Made by a program: the position numbers and the translations under genes. From Flavihumibacter sp. ZG627 (GTDB taxonomy: Bacteria; Bacteroidota; Bacteroidia; Chitinophagales; Chitinophagaceae), in contig NZ_JPHF01000001.1 in NCBI RefSeq assembly GCF_000814325.1, positions 620,001 to 684,000 of the forward strand: a DNA stretch of 64,000 bases. Direction: 5' to 3'. Shown piece by piece: positions 35,634-44,395 of the stretch (the first letter of the stretch is position 1; each line of letters begins with the position of its first letter). The notes under the pieces are model-generated. The model was given only the letters and a program-made list of their open reading frames with translations. It searched no databases and was not told where the DNA came from.

Positions 35634-36765
35634 GCATACATATTTTGATGTGGCTGTAGCGGGAGGTGGACTTGCCGGCTTATCAACTGCTATTCAACTG
35701 GCCAGGGCAGGACATTCAGTTGTTCTGGTGGAGAAAAATTATTATCCATTTCATAGGGTATGTGGTGAATATATCAGTGAGGAAAGCAGACCCTTTTTAC
35801 AACAGCTTGGTGTTCCTTTTAAATCGCTTCAATTACCTGAGATCCGCAAATTGATTGTAAGCTCCCCGAATGGCAAAATCGTGAATATTCCGCTTAATCC
35901 AGGTGGATTTGGAATAAGTCGACATCTCCTAGATGGTATTCTGGCAGGTTTCGCGAAATCAGCAGGAGTAATGTTATTGGAAGGCTCACGTGTACAGGAT
36001 GTATGGTACGATAACGGTAATATGTACCTGCAAACTTCCGGACAACTGATCAGTAGTCAGGTTGTGGTGGGAAGTTTTGGAAAAAGAAGCAGGCTCGACC
36101 TTAAATGGAAAAGACCTTTTACTCAGGATAGACAAGGGAAATCGAGCAATTATATTGGAGTAAAATATCATATTCGAATTACTCAACCACAGGATACTAT
36201 CGCCCTGCATAATTTCAATGACGGTTATTGTGGGGTATCGGCCATTGAGGAGGGTAATTACTGTTTATGTTACCTGACAAATGCTAATAACCTCGGCCTT
36301 AGTAATAATTCGATTCGCCAGATGGAGGAAAGAATTCTCTGCCGCAATCCATTGATCCTCAAGCTTTTTGATTCGGCTGAAATGATCTGGAAAGAACCCC
36401 TGAGTATTTCAAATATTTCATTTGCAGCTAAAACTCAGGTTGAGCAACATGTTATGCTAGCTGGTGACGCAGCAGGTATGATAACACCTTTATGTGGTAA
36501 TGGCATGAGCATGGCCTTGCATGGCAGCAAACTATTATTTCAACAGGTGGATGCTTTTTTAAACGGGAAAATCAGTCGGCAGGTGATGGAACAGCAATAT
36601 TCAAAACAATGGCGGCACGCTTTTGGCATCAGGCTGAAGGCCGGAAGAATTATACAGGAGTTTTTTGGTGATCCCGTGCTTTCTCGGCTTTTGGTAGGGT
36701 TATCTGACAAATTACCTGGTTTGGCAGCTTACCTGGTTAAGCAAACGCATGGGAAGCAATTTTAA
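35614..36765 (+). CDS. FAD-dependent oxidoreductase (geranylgeranyl-reductase / aromatic-hydroxylase type)
   Basis: 383 residues. N-terminal Rossmann FAD motif AGGGLAGLSTAIQLARAG, acidic end of strand 2 (VLVEK), then RVCGEYISEE, and a later second FAD motif LAGDAAGMITPLCGNGMSMAL. This pattern fits the UbiH/geranylgeranyl reductase group, which hydroxylate aromatic rings or reduce isoprenoid chains. In this setting either activity is attractive: ring hydroxylation to a quinone, or saturation of a prenyl chain added by UbiA. Start 35614 or 35620 cannot be separated. It begins inside the methyltransferase gene and ends 3 bases before the next ATG. Confidence 0.87.
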   Translation: MIMNPTKHTYFDVAVAGGGLAGLSTAIQLARAGHSVVLVEKNYYPFHRVCGEYISEESRPFLQQLGVPFKSLQLPEIRKLIVSSPNGKIVNIPLNPGGFGISRHLLDGILAGFAKSAGVMLLEGSRVQDVWYDNGNMYLQTSGQLISSQVVVGSFGKRSRLDLKWKRPFTQDRQGKSSNYIGVKYHIRITQPQDTIALHNFNDGYCGVSAIEEGNYCLCYLTNANNLGLSNNSIRQMEERILCRNPLILKLFDSAEMIWKEPLSISNISFAAKTQVEQHVMLAGDAAGMITPLCGNGMSMALHGSKLLFQQVDAFLNGKISRQVMEQQYSKQWRHAFGIRLKAGRIIQEFFGDPVLSRLLVGLSDKLPGLAAYLVKQTHGKQF

Positions 36766-36768
36766 AAA

Positions 36769-38226
36769 ATGAGAGGAATCAGTTTATCGCGGATAAAATT
36801 CATGGTTTTTGTTTGGTTTGCATTTAATCATGCCGCATTGGGCCAGGATTACCATGCAGTCCAGGGTTCCAACTATTCAGGCGCTCTTAGCGTTCACAAC
36901 AACCCTGCTTCGATTGTAAATGTTCCCTATCCATGGGATATAACGGTGATCGGTATCCAATCAAAGTATAGTACGAATGCTATTAAGATAATCGATTATT
37001 CGCTGTTGGGGAGTCCGGTAAATTCTAAATTCCAGATTCTCGGCGGCAATTACAGGCGTTTTGCTCATCAACAAACTAATATTAACCTGGTGAATACGCG
37101 GATAGCAATTGATCAGAGAAAAGCTGTGGCGTTTGGAGTTAATTTTAAGACTTTCGGCAACAGCTCCACCAGTGTATATAATTTTCGGGATAGTATTCAG
37201 ACCTTCAACAGCTTTTTATCCATTAATGAAGAATCTGAGTCATTTAATGTTGAATTACGCGGCAGCAGTATTATAGAATTTTACGGGTCATATGCGCAAA
37301 CGGTAATTGAAAATACAGACATGCGTGTCAATGCAGGCTTGACTCTTAAGTTGAACAGAGGTGTTGCAGGAGGGCGGGCCGATATCATTGACATTAAGCA
37401 CCGGCGTCGCGATACAGGCGGGTATGAAGTTGCAGGGGGGGACTTCCTGTATGGTTATTCATCAAACCTTAATGAATGGGCCGAAAACGGGGAAGGCAGT
37501 ACTAGCCCGGGCAAGCTGTTAGAAAATACGAGGACCGGTTTTTCTTTTGACGCGGGATTTGAAATTGTTTTGAAGCCGGGAGGCGATCCCGGTGTTATGG
37601 ATGATGAGGAGTCATATTACGACTATGACTGGAAGTTAGGCGCATCCCTTATAGATGCTGGATGGGCAAAATATAATTATGGTTCCCAGAGTAAAATTGG
37701 AAAAATGCCTTCTGAAGGGGTTACAGGTAGCATACTTGATTCTAAACTCAATACGGCGTTTAGTAGCCTTACCCAGTTAAATGATTCTATATCAACATTT
37801 ACAACTTTAAATCCCCTGGGTGGTGATTTTCATGTTTTTCACCCCGGGCGACTAGTATTGAATGCAGATCGCTATCTATTTGATGCATTTTACCTGAATG
37901 GAGAAATTAGCCTGAATGTTGGGGGTGTTCTGGGAAAGGAGAGACTTTACCTTAGGAATATGAATGTATTTCGAATAACACCACGTTGGGAAACCCGGAG
38001 GTGGGGTATTTACCTGCCTCTGCTGCTGAATAATGAAAATCAATTTTGGGTTGGGGCAGGTTTTAAGGCTGGTCCATTACTGATAGGTTTCCATAACCTT
38101 GGCAATATCTTTTCAAAGGACAAAATGGCCAATGGTGGGGGATATATAACATTAAATATCAGGCCCGGTAAAAAGGTGACTGGCTCAAAAGGAAGCAAAT
38201 TTCTGGATTGTCCACCACCACCATAA
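36769..38226 (+). CDS. Outer-membrane beta-barrel protein of unknown function (DUF5723-like)
   Basis: 485 residues. Signal peptide ends near AALGQ; the mature part opens with YSGALSVHNNPASIVNVPYPWDI (read in parts), where HNNPASI is the NPA motif typical of FadL/OmpP1-like barrels. Aromatic beta strands continue to the end, with an acidic DDEESYYDYDW loop and a terminal diproline tail. DUF5723 is my recollection for this type, unverified. It starts 3 bases after the FAD gene, so it belongs to the same transcript; FadL-like barrels pass hydrophobic molecules, which would fit a lipid-like cluster product (inference). Confidence 0.7.
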   Translation: MRGISLSRIKFMVFVWFAFNHAALGQDYHAVQGSNYSGALSVHNNPASIVNVPYPWDITVIGIQSKYSTNAIKIIDYSLLGSPVNSKFQILGGNYRRFAHQQTNINLVNTRIAIDQRKAVAFGVNFKTFGNSSTSVYNFRDSIQTFNSFLSINEESESFNVELRGSSIIEFYGSYAQTVIENTDMRVNAGLTLKLNRGVAGGRADIIDIKHRRRDTGGYEVAGGDFLYGYSSNLNEWAENGEGSTSPGKLLENTRTGFSFDAGFEIVLKPGGDPGVMDDEESYYDYDWKLGASLIDAGWAKYNYGSQSKIGKMPSEGVTGSILDSKLNTAFSSLTQLNDSISTFTTLNPLGGDFHVFHPGRLVLNADRYLFDAFYLNGEISLNVGGVLGKERLYLRNMNVFRITPRWETRRWGIYLPLLLNNENQFWVGAGFKAGPLLIGFHNLGNIFSKDKMANGGGYITLNIRPGKKVTGSKGSKFLDCPPPP

Positions 38227-38310
38227 GTGGTAAAAAAGAAGTGAATGTTGCTTGTTTTACAGCATATATAAGGATCCTGTAATACATTTAGGATTAAACC
38301 AAGTTGATCT

Positions 38311-38679
38311 ATGTCGCACACAAAAAAAACACTGGTTCTTGGTGCTTCGGATAATCCATCCCGTTATAGTTACCTTGCAATAAAAAAGCTCAGAGCATAT
38401 AACCACCCTGTTGAAGCCATTGGCCGTAAAGCTGTTACAGTAGGTGATGTGGTGATCCATAAGGATAAGCAGGATTTTGATGGCATTGACACGGTCACTT
38501 TATATTTATCGCCCACTAATCAACAGGAATACTACGATTACATTCTTTCATTAAAGCCCCGGAGAATCATTTTTAATCCGGGTACGGAAAATGAGGAATT
38601 GTATGAATTGGCGATGGCGAATAAGATATATCCGCAGGAGGGATGTACACTGGTGATGTTAAGTTCAGGCCAGTATTAG
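38311..38679 (+). CDS. CoA-binding-domain protein (YccU-like)
   Basis: 122 residues, one Rossmann-like domain: KTLVLGASDNPSRYSYLAIKKL, HPVEAIGRK, DTVTLYLSP, PRRIIFNPGTENEEL, and a Cys in EGCTLVMLSSGQY. This is the stand-alone CoA-binding family related to the N-terminal domain of succinyl-CoA synthetase alpha. Biochemical role unknown in most organisms. It lies 84 bases after the outer-membrane gene; whether it belongs to that transcript is unclear. Confidence 0.85.
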   Translation: MSHTKKTLVLGASDNPSRYSYLAIKKLRAYNHPVEAIGRKAVTVGDVVIHKDKQDFDGIDTVTLYLSPTNQQEYYDYILSLKPRRIIFNPGTENEELYELAMANKIYPQEGCTLVMLSSGQY

Positions 38680-38777
38680 TAAAAGTTGTTCACTTTTGTG
38701 AGAAATTAATTTAACCATAACAGGCGCAAAGAAAGGTATTAAGGGGGTTTTTCATTAAATTAGTAAAACCCATTTTT

Positions 38778-39251
38778 ATGTTATGGAGAAAATTTAATGG
38801 CGATCCGATCGATATTCCGATCCGTGACGCCGTAGAAAAAGCCATCAGGCGTGAAACCGAAAATGGTTATCATCTAAAAGTTTGTATTGGAACAGACTCG
38901 CAGGTGAAAGGCGCCGAAACCGAATTCGCAACCGTGATTGTATTCCTACGCGAAGGCCATGGTGGATTCATGTTCATTCACAACGAGAAAACCAGGCAGA
39001 AGTATTCTATTAAGGAACGAATGCTGGTTGAAGTGGCCAGGAGTATAGAGATTGCCTATGAGCTATGCAACCTGTTCACCGAATACAATGTTGACATGGA
39101 AGTGCATGCGGATATAAATACAAATCCAAATTTCAAGAGTAATGATGCCCTGAAGGAAGCGATGGGTTATATTCTGGGAATGGGATTTGCTTTCAAGGCC
39201 AAGCCCGAAGCTTTTGCAAGTAGCAGTTGCGCAAACAAAGTTGTGAATTGA
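38778..39251 (+). CDS. YkuK-like ribonuclease-H-fold protein (DUF458)
   Basis: 157 residues. RNase-H-like strands: HLKVCIGTDSQVKGAETEFATVIVF (in parts), EVHADINTNPNFKSNDALKEAMGYILGMGF, which resembles the YkuK/DUF458 family predicted to have an RNase H fold. The conserved GTDSQ and ADIN acidic residues could bind metal. No experimental function is known to me. It stands between the CoA-binding gene and engB (convergent, 13 bases away). Confidence 0.75.
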   Translation: MLWRKFNGDPIDIPIRDAVEKAIRRETENGYHLKVCIGTDSQVKGAETEFATVIVFLREGHGGFMFIHNEKTRQKYSIKERMLVEVARSIEIAYELCNLFTEYNVDMEVHADINTNPNFKSNDALKEAMGYILGMGFAFKAKPEAFASSSCANKVVN

Positions 39252-39264
39252 TCAATTTGCTTAA

Positions 39265-39900
39265 TTATTCACCAGATACCTGTTGATTTGTTTGCTCAAT
39301 CATTGAAAGGATTTTGTCTCTGCCCATTTGCTTTATAGCACTAGTAACTACGTTTGCTGGCAGAAATTGCCATGTTTTTCGCATCTCCTCCAGAAAGGAT
39401 TTTACATTTTTTGATACTGTTCTTTGGTTTTCCTTATCTGCTTTGGTGAACACCAGGGTAAATGGGATTTCCCATTCTCCGAGCTGATTAACAAAATCAA
39501 GATCAAGCTTTTGGGGTTCATGCCTGCTATCAATAAGTATGAAGACCATTAACAGGTTTTCACGTTTACGCAGGTAATTTTCTATCATTTGCTCCCATTT
39601 ACGGCGGTTAGATTGTGACACTTTAGCAAAACCATAACCTGGAAGGTCAACCAGATACCAATGGCTAAAGTCCTTTGCTCCTTCCTTTGAAACACTGGTT
39701 ATCTCAAAATGATTGATAAGTTGTGTTTTCCCTGGGGTGCCGGAAGTTTTTGCTAGTTTCTGGTTTTTGCAGAGCATATTAATCAGTGATGATTTACCCA
39801 CATTTGACCTGCCAATAAATGCGTATTCGGGTTTATCGGGAGGCGGGCATTGCGCCACTTCTGGACTGCTGATCAGGTAAACGGCTTTTGTGATATGCAT
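39265..39900 (-). CDS. engB: Ribosome-biogenesis GTPase EngB/YsxC
   Basis: 211 residues. GTPase motifs in order: G1 GRSNVGKSSL, G2 region around TPGKTQLINHF, G3 DLPGYGFAKV, G4 TKAD, G5 SAIKQ. It acts in assembly of the 50S subunit. A -7 element (TATCTTTG) ends 4 bases before the ATG. Divergent from the E2 gene, whose ATG is 87 bases away. Confidence 0.96.
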   Translation of the reverse strand: MHITKAVYLISSPEVAQCPPPDKPEYAFIGRSNVGKSSLINMLCKNQKLAKTSGTPGKTQLINHFEITSVSKEGAKDFSHWYLVDLPGYGFAKVSQSNRRKWEQMIENYLRKRENLLMVFILIDSRHEPQKLDLDFVNQLGEWEIPFTLVFTKADKENQRTVSKNVKSFLEEMRKTWQFLPANVVTSAIKQMGRDKILSMIEQTNQQVSGE

Positions 39901-39904
39901 TTGG

Positions 39905-39912
39905 CAAAGATA
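39905..39912 (-). promoter_or_regulatory. -7 element abutting the engB start codon
   Basis: TATCTTTG on the minus strand matches TAnnTTTG; only CCAA separates it from the ATG. A transcript starting at the usual distance would have almost no leader. Confidence 0.45.
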
Positions 39913-39986
39913 GGGAGATGGGGGAAGCGTCTTTTTCCTTAATTTCGGCCTCTTAAAAGCAATCGAAAACTAAACTCATAAGTCAA

Positions 39987-41648
39987 ATGGCAGAAGTGAT
40001 ATTGATGCCCCGATTGAGCGATACTATGACCGAAGGCGTTATCGCAGCCTGGCATAAGAATATTGGTGATTCCGTGAAGAAAGGTGAATTGCTGGCTGAG
40101 GTTGAAACCGATAAGGCAACTATGGACCTTGAGAGTTACAAAGATGGAACCCTGTTACATATTGGGATTCAGAAAGGCGGGAAGTTACAGGTCAATGATT
40201 TGCTGGCTATTATTGGTAATCCCGGTGAAGATATTTCGAGCCTCGTTGCTGCCAATGGCGGCGGGTCTGAATCTGCCCCTGCTGCATCTCCTGTAACCGA
40301 AAAAACAACACCTGCTCCTGCTAAGGAAGTGCCCGCCCCGACTGCCCAAGACGTTTCCTCTGCTTCAGTAGCACTAGATCTTAGTAAGATTGAGGAAGTC
40401 ATTCTTATGCCAAGGCTTAGTGATACCATGACAGAGGGCGTAATTGCTGAATGGCATAAGAAAGTGGGAGATACGGTAAAGAAAGGAGAACTCCTTGCAG
40501 AAGTAGAGACAGATAAGGCAACAATGGAACTCGAGAGTTATAAGAACGGCACTATGCTCTATATCGGAGCTGAAAAGGGTGCAAAGGTTCCGGTCAATTC
40601 CTTGTTATGTGTAATAGGAGAGGAAGGAAAGGTTGATCTGGAGGCTATTAAGGCTGCAGCCAGTGGCGGACAGGTATCTGCGCCCGCTTCCAATAATGCT
40701 CCGGAAGCTTCCTCAACAGCAGCTGCGTCACCTGTGGCAAATTCTAATGAGGCAGCTCCATCAACAACTAATGGACGTGTTAAGGCCTCACCACTTGCAA
40801 AAAAACTTGCTGCAGATAAAGGCATAAGCCTGAATGAGATTCAGGGTTCAGGAGATGGTGGCAGGATTGTAAGATCTGATATAGAATCGTATAAGCCGTC
40901 CTCTCAAAAAAGTTCAGCTCCTGCTGAGGCACCGAAATCCATGCCGGCTGCGGCAGGTGGGGGAGAAGTAAGTTTTGAAGATCGACCCGTTTCACAAATG
41001 CGAAAGGTGATTGCCCGACGCCTGGCAGAAAGCAAATTTTCTGCTCCCCATTTTTATCTTACCATGTCCATTAATATGGATAAGGCTGTAGCAAGCCGGG
41101 CCCAGATAAATGAGGTTGCACCTGTAAAGATTTCATTTAATGACATGGTATTAAAGGCCGTTGCCCTGGCGCTGAAACAACATCCTGTGGTAAATAGCAG
41201 TTGGCTTGGAGATAATATACGCACCAATCATCATGTAAATGTAGGGGTGGCTGTTGCTGTTGAAGAAGGCCTTCTTGTTCCGGTTGTTCGTTTTGCAGAT
41301 ACAAAAGGGTTGGCGCAGATCGCCACAGAAGTGAAAGATTTTGCCACTCGTGCAAAAGGCAAAAAACTACAGCCTTCAGATTGGGAGGGAAGCACTTTTA
41401 CTATAAGTAATCTTGGAATGTTTGGAATCGATGAATTCACGGCCATAATCAATCCACCGGATAGTTGCATATTAGCTATTGGTGCCATTCAGCAGGTTCC
41501 CATTGTAAAAGATGGAAATGTTGTTCCGGGTAACGTGATGAAAGTTACCCTTAGTTGTGATCACCGGGTAGTTGATGGGGCAAGTGGTTCTGCGTTTCTC
41601 CAGACAGTAAAGTCCTTACTCGAAGAACCACTTCGCATGTTGGTTTAA
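39987..41648 (+). CDS. Pyruvate dehydrogenase-type E2 (dihydrolipoamide acetyltransferase)
   Basis: 553 residues. Two lipoyl domains: residues 1-75 with K43 in VETDKATMD, and about 135-210 with K177 in VETDKATME, joined by Ala/Pro-rich linkers; a peripheral-subunit-binding domain (about 265-305, ASPLAKKLAADKGISLNEI); and the catalytic domain with SCDHRVVDGASG (H526, D530). It transfers acetyl from lipoyl-lysine to CoA. Two lipoyl domains and sequence style fit PDH E2 as in other Bacteroidota, but E1 and E3 genes are not adjacent, so a 2-oxoacid dehydrogenase of another type is not excluded. Confidence 0.92.
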   Translation: MAEVILMPRLSDTMTEGVIAAWHKNIGDSVKKGELLAEVETDKATMDLESYKDGTLLHIGIQKGGKLQVNDLLAIIGNPGEDISSLVAANGGGSESAPAASPVTEKTTPAPAKEVPAPTAQDVSSASVALDLSKIEEVILMPRLSDTMTEGVIAEWHKKVGDTVKKGELLAEVETDKATMELESYKNGTMLYIGAEKGAKVPVNSLLCVIGEEGKVDLEAIKAAASGGQVSAPASNNAPEASSTAAASPVANSNEAAPSTTNGRVKASPLAKKLAADKGISLNEIQGSGDGGRIVRSDIESYKPSSQKSSAPAEAPKSMPAAAGGGEVSFEDRPVSQMRKVIARRLAESKFSAPHFYLTMSINMDKAVASRAQINEVAPVKISFNDMVLKAVALALKQHPVVNSSWLGDNIRTNHHVNVGVAVAVEEGLLVPVVRFADTKGLAQIATEVKDFATRAKGKKLQPSDWEGSTFTISNLGMFGIDEFTAIINPPDSCILAIGAIQQVPIVKDGNVVPGNVMKVTLSCDHRVVDGASGSAFLQTVKSLLEEPLRMLV

Positions 41649-41670
41649 TGGACGTGAGCCATAAAGTATA

Positions 41671-43155
41671 TCAACCCGCTTGCAATGGCGGGTTTTTTTT
41701 ATTCTTTTGGAGGAATGTATAATAAGTAAACACAGACACCGCAGTTAAAACCAGCATTGGTAATACATATTGAGAAGGCTTTTGTCGCCGAAAAGAGGAG
41801 AGCCCAAACCTCGTATTATTCTTTTTGCCTGGTGCATGGTGAAGCATGGACAGAATATCGGAACCATCGAAAAAGTATCCAATACTCGCCAATTCAAGAC
41901 ATTCCTGATCATTCTTATCTGCTGTTACATATATAACATTGGCGCGTATTGGTTCGAGGCGTTTATGGATATGGGAAAACATTGATGATTTGTGGTAAGA
42001 GCTTTTATTATCGAGAGCAGTAAAAAAGGGAGCTATAACCACTTCACCAGTTATCAAACCATGTTCTAATTTCATCTGGTTACTAAGTACAAAATCAAAT
42101 CCCAAAGTGTTCTTTAAATGATTTGCAACAAATGAAAATTGTTCTGATACCAATCCACAGGAGTAGCCACGTTTTTTTAATTCTCGAAGTAGTTCACGGA
42201 TGCCTGGTACCAGAGGCATTGAATCAACTATTTCGAGCAGGCAGGGTAAACTTTTGTCTCTAAACAGTGCTGCAGTAGCCCGAATCCTTTCTTCAGGCTC
42301 ACTATATAAAAGCCGTACAGTTCCCAGTCCTTCAGATAATCCTTTTCGGGAAGCTGCCGTATCAGTAAAATTATCCCTTAAGACTACATGATCCATTTCA
42401 AACAGGACTATCTTCTCCATCTTTTCGATAGATTCAAGAACCGCAGATTCCATTTGCCTGTTAATTAAATCTATCTGGCCAATCTTTTCGAGGATATGAT
42501 CCCCAAGGGCGTTTGCTTTATTTAAGATAGTGCGGCTGACCTCTTTCGACATTTTACCAAGTTGTTCAAGATTCTGCATAGCATTTTGAACTTTCCCAAT
42601 ATTCACCTCCACGATTCTAGCACCCATTCGATGCATATCAATTAACAAACCAATATCGACCCCGTAATCTTTCTCAAAATGCACCTGGTCGAGGTAGGAT
42701 TTTTTTCCGGCGATCATCCCGCTGAGAGGCTGCTCCAGGTGACTTAGTTCGGGGAATAAAATACTCAATAGGGGCTTGGCAACTAGTTGGGTAACCCGGC
42801 CTGCCTGACGTTTGAATGTGCTTTTTACAAAATCAGCTTCATTGCGAAGTATTGGTCCGGCCAGGAGATCTACAATATCAGAGGGGTATGTGGTAATGTC
42901 GCCGTCGAGATAAACAATTACATCATGCCGTGCTGCAAGTAAGCCTTCCCGCATAGATAATCCTTTTCCCCGCCTGCTGCTGGTAACAATTCTTACAGAT
43001 TCTTTCATGGCTTCCGCAATCGTATTGTCAGATGAATTATCATCCACTACAATTATTTCTATTGGTAGGGTTGTCTGCCGAATAATTCGGATCACCTTTC
43101 GGATTGTGGATCCTTCGTTCAGGACAGGAATAATTATTGAAACCATGGTATTCAT
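41671..43155 (-). CDS. Family-2 glycosyltransferase fused to a degenerate SerB-like HAD domain and a C-terminal membrane anchor
   Basis: 494 residues. Residues 1-220: GT-A glycosyltransferase with VSIIIPVLNEGSTI, VVDDNSSDN and the metal motif DGD (84-86); the arrangement recalls glucosyl-3-phosphoglycerate synthase or dolichol-phosphate-sugar synthase. Residues 248-450: a HAD domain closest to phosphoserine phosphatase (MPLVPGIRELLRELKKRGY, VSEQFSFVANHL, TADKNDQECLE). HAD motif I, normally DxD, reads E253-M-D255, so the nucleophilic Asp is Glu and catalysis is doubtful. Residues about 468-485 form a membrane helix. Fused GT plus phosphatase is known for mannosyl-3-phosphoglycerate synthesis; here the phosphatase half may be structural. 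Substrate unknown. Confidence 0.85.
   Translation of the reverse strand: MNTMVSIIIPVLNEGSTIRKVIRIIRQTTLPIEIIVVDDNSSDNTIAEAMKESVRIVTSSRRGKGLSMREGLLAARHDVIVYLDGDITTYPSDIVDLLAGPILRNEADFVKSTFKRQAGRVTQLVAKPLLSILFPELSHLEQPLSGMIAGKKSYLDQVHFEKDYGVDIGLLIDMHRMGARIVEVNIGKVQNAMQNLEQLGKMSKEVSRTILNKANALGDHILEKIGQIDLINRQMESAVLESIEKMEKIVLFEMDHVVLRDNFTDTAASRKGLSEGLGTVRLLYSEPEERIRATAALFRDKSLPCLLEIVDSMPLVPGIRELLRELKKRGYSCGLVSEQFSFVANHLKNTLGFDFVLSNQMKLEHGLITGEVVIAPFFTALDNKSSYHKSSMFSHIHKRLEPIRANVIYVTADKNDQECLELASIGYFFDGSDILSMLHHAPGKKNNTRFGLSSFRRQKPSQYVLPMLVLTAVSVFTYYTFLQKNKKNPPLQAG
41673..41700 (+). terminator. Terminator of the E2 gene, overlapping the convergent gene's end
   Basis: AACCCGC and GCGGGTT form a 7-bp stem (8-base loop), followed by eight T. 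The same bases encode the last residues and abut the TGA stop (41671-41673) of the convergent glycosyltransferase gene. Confidence 0.85.
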
Positions 43156-43249
43156 TTAACTGCCAGAAAGAGCAGTCTTTAAAGATAAAACCTAATCGAA
43201 AAATCTGTGCCATCATTTTATTATATTGTATAGGAAAAATTATCATCAT

Positions 43250-44395
43250 ATGAAACCGATTGCCTTTCTATGTTTTATAACGTCAATGATGTTTATAATA
43301 GCCTGTGGATCTAATCGTAAGATTTCCAAAAGGTATACTATGGAAGATAAAACAGTTTTTGATCTGATTGAAAGGCTTACAAACAATCCGGCTGATAAAG
43401 ATGCTGCGGAATTGTTGCCAGCTGCGTATGAGGCGGCAAGGATTAAAAGAAAATCTATCACGGATAACCTTGTTCAGAAGGGAGCACCGGGCGACAAGTA
43501 TATTGAAATGGCAAAAGAATGGATGGTGCTAAAACAAATGTATGACAAGATAAAATCGTCACCCGGGGCAAATGCAGCTTTACCGGATCCATGGGATCCC
43601 AGTCTGATGATCCAGGGGGCCAATAAACTTGCAGCGGAAGATTATTATAATGCGGGTATGACCTTCCTTGGATACAATACCAGACAGTATGCGCAGAAAG
43701 CCTATGATAATTTCCAAAAAGCATCAAAAGCCTCACCAGGATATAAAGATGTTGACAACATGCTATTAATAGCTGCAGAAAAAGCTACTACCAGGGTTCT
43801 TGTAAATCCCGTGAACTACAATCGTTACACCTATGGTTATTTTGGATTCCAGAATGATTGGATGCAGCAGCAAATGGTTCGCGATCTAAATGCCCGTTCT
43901 TATGCAAATACAAGGTTCTTTACTGAATATGATTTACGCGCACAGCAATTGGTGCCAGACAAAATAGTGGACTTGAACTTTACAGATCTTTTCATCGATA
44001 ATGTACATACAGATTCCAGGTCGTACCAGCGTTCAAAAGAGATTGTTACCGGACAAACCAAAACAAACCCTCCACGACAGCTTACACAAACCGTTTATGC
44101 AACCGTTACGGTTAGTCGGAGATATATGTCAAGTTATGCTACCCTGGAATGCCGGATTTATGATAGAGAAACCAATAATAATTCTTTGTATGATCGTTTT
44201 TCTGATCGAATAGAGTGGGTTCAGGAAAGGGCTACCTACACTGGCGACCGGCGGGCCTTAACCCCACAGGATATTGCCTTAATAAGTAATAGGTGGGATG
44301 ATTATCCACCCAATAGGGAACAGCTTGCTGAAACCCTTGTTCGGAAAACTTACCAGCAGCTGCTTAGCAGGATAAGCAGCGGTGTGAACTTTTAG
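43250..44395 (+). CDS. Lipoprotein of unknown function
   Basis: 381 residues from the ATG at 43250; a TTG at 43226 adds residues before the signal peptide and is rejected. Signal with lipobox IIAC, then helical, TPR-like segments (DAAELLPAAYEAARIKR, AQKAYDNFQKASKASPGYKDVDN in parts) and a C-terminal beta-rich domain (LTQTVYATVTVSRRYMSSYATLECRIYD, in parts). No catalytic motif seen and no family recognised. It overlaps the convergent rhomboid gene by 4 bases. Confidence 0.82.
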   Translation: MKPIAFLCFITSMMFIIACGSNRKISKRYTMEDKTVFDLIERLTNNPADKDAAELLPAAYEAARIKRKSITDNLVQKGAPGDKYIEMAKEWMVLKQMYDKIKSSPGANAALPDPWDPSLMIQGANKLAAEDYYNAGMTFLGYNTRQYAQKAYDNFQKASKASPGYKDVDNMLLIAAEKATTRVLVNPVNYNRYTYGYFGFQNDWMQQQMVRDLNARSYANTRFFTEYDLRAQQLVPDKIVDLNFTDLFIDNVHTDSRSYQRSKEIVTGQTKTNPPRQLTQTVYATVTVSRRYMSSYATLECRIYDRETNNNSLYDRFSDRIEWVQERATYTGDRRALTPQDIALISNRWDDYPPNREQLAETLVRKTYQQLLSRISSGVNF

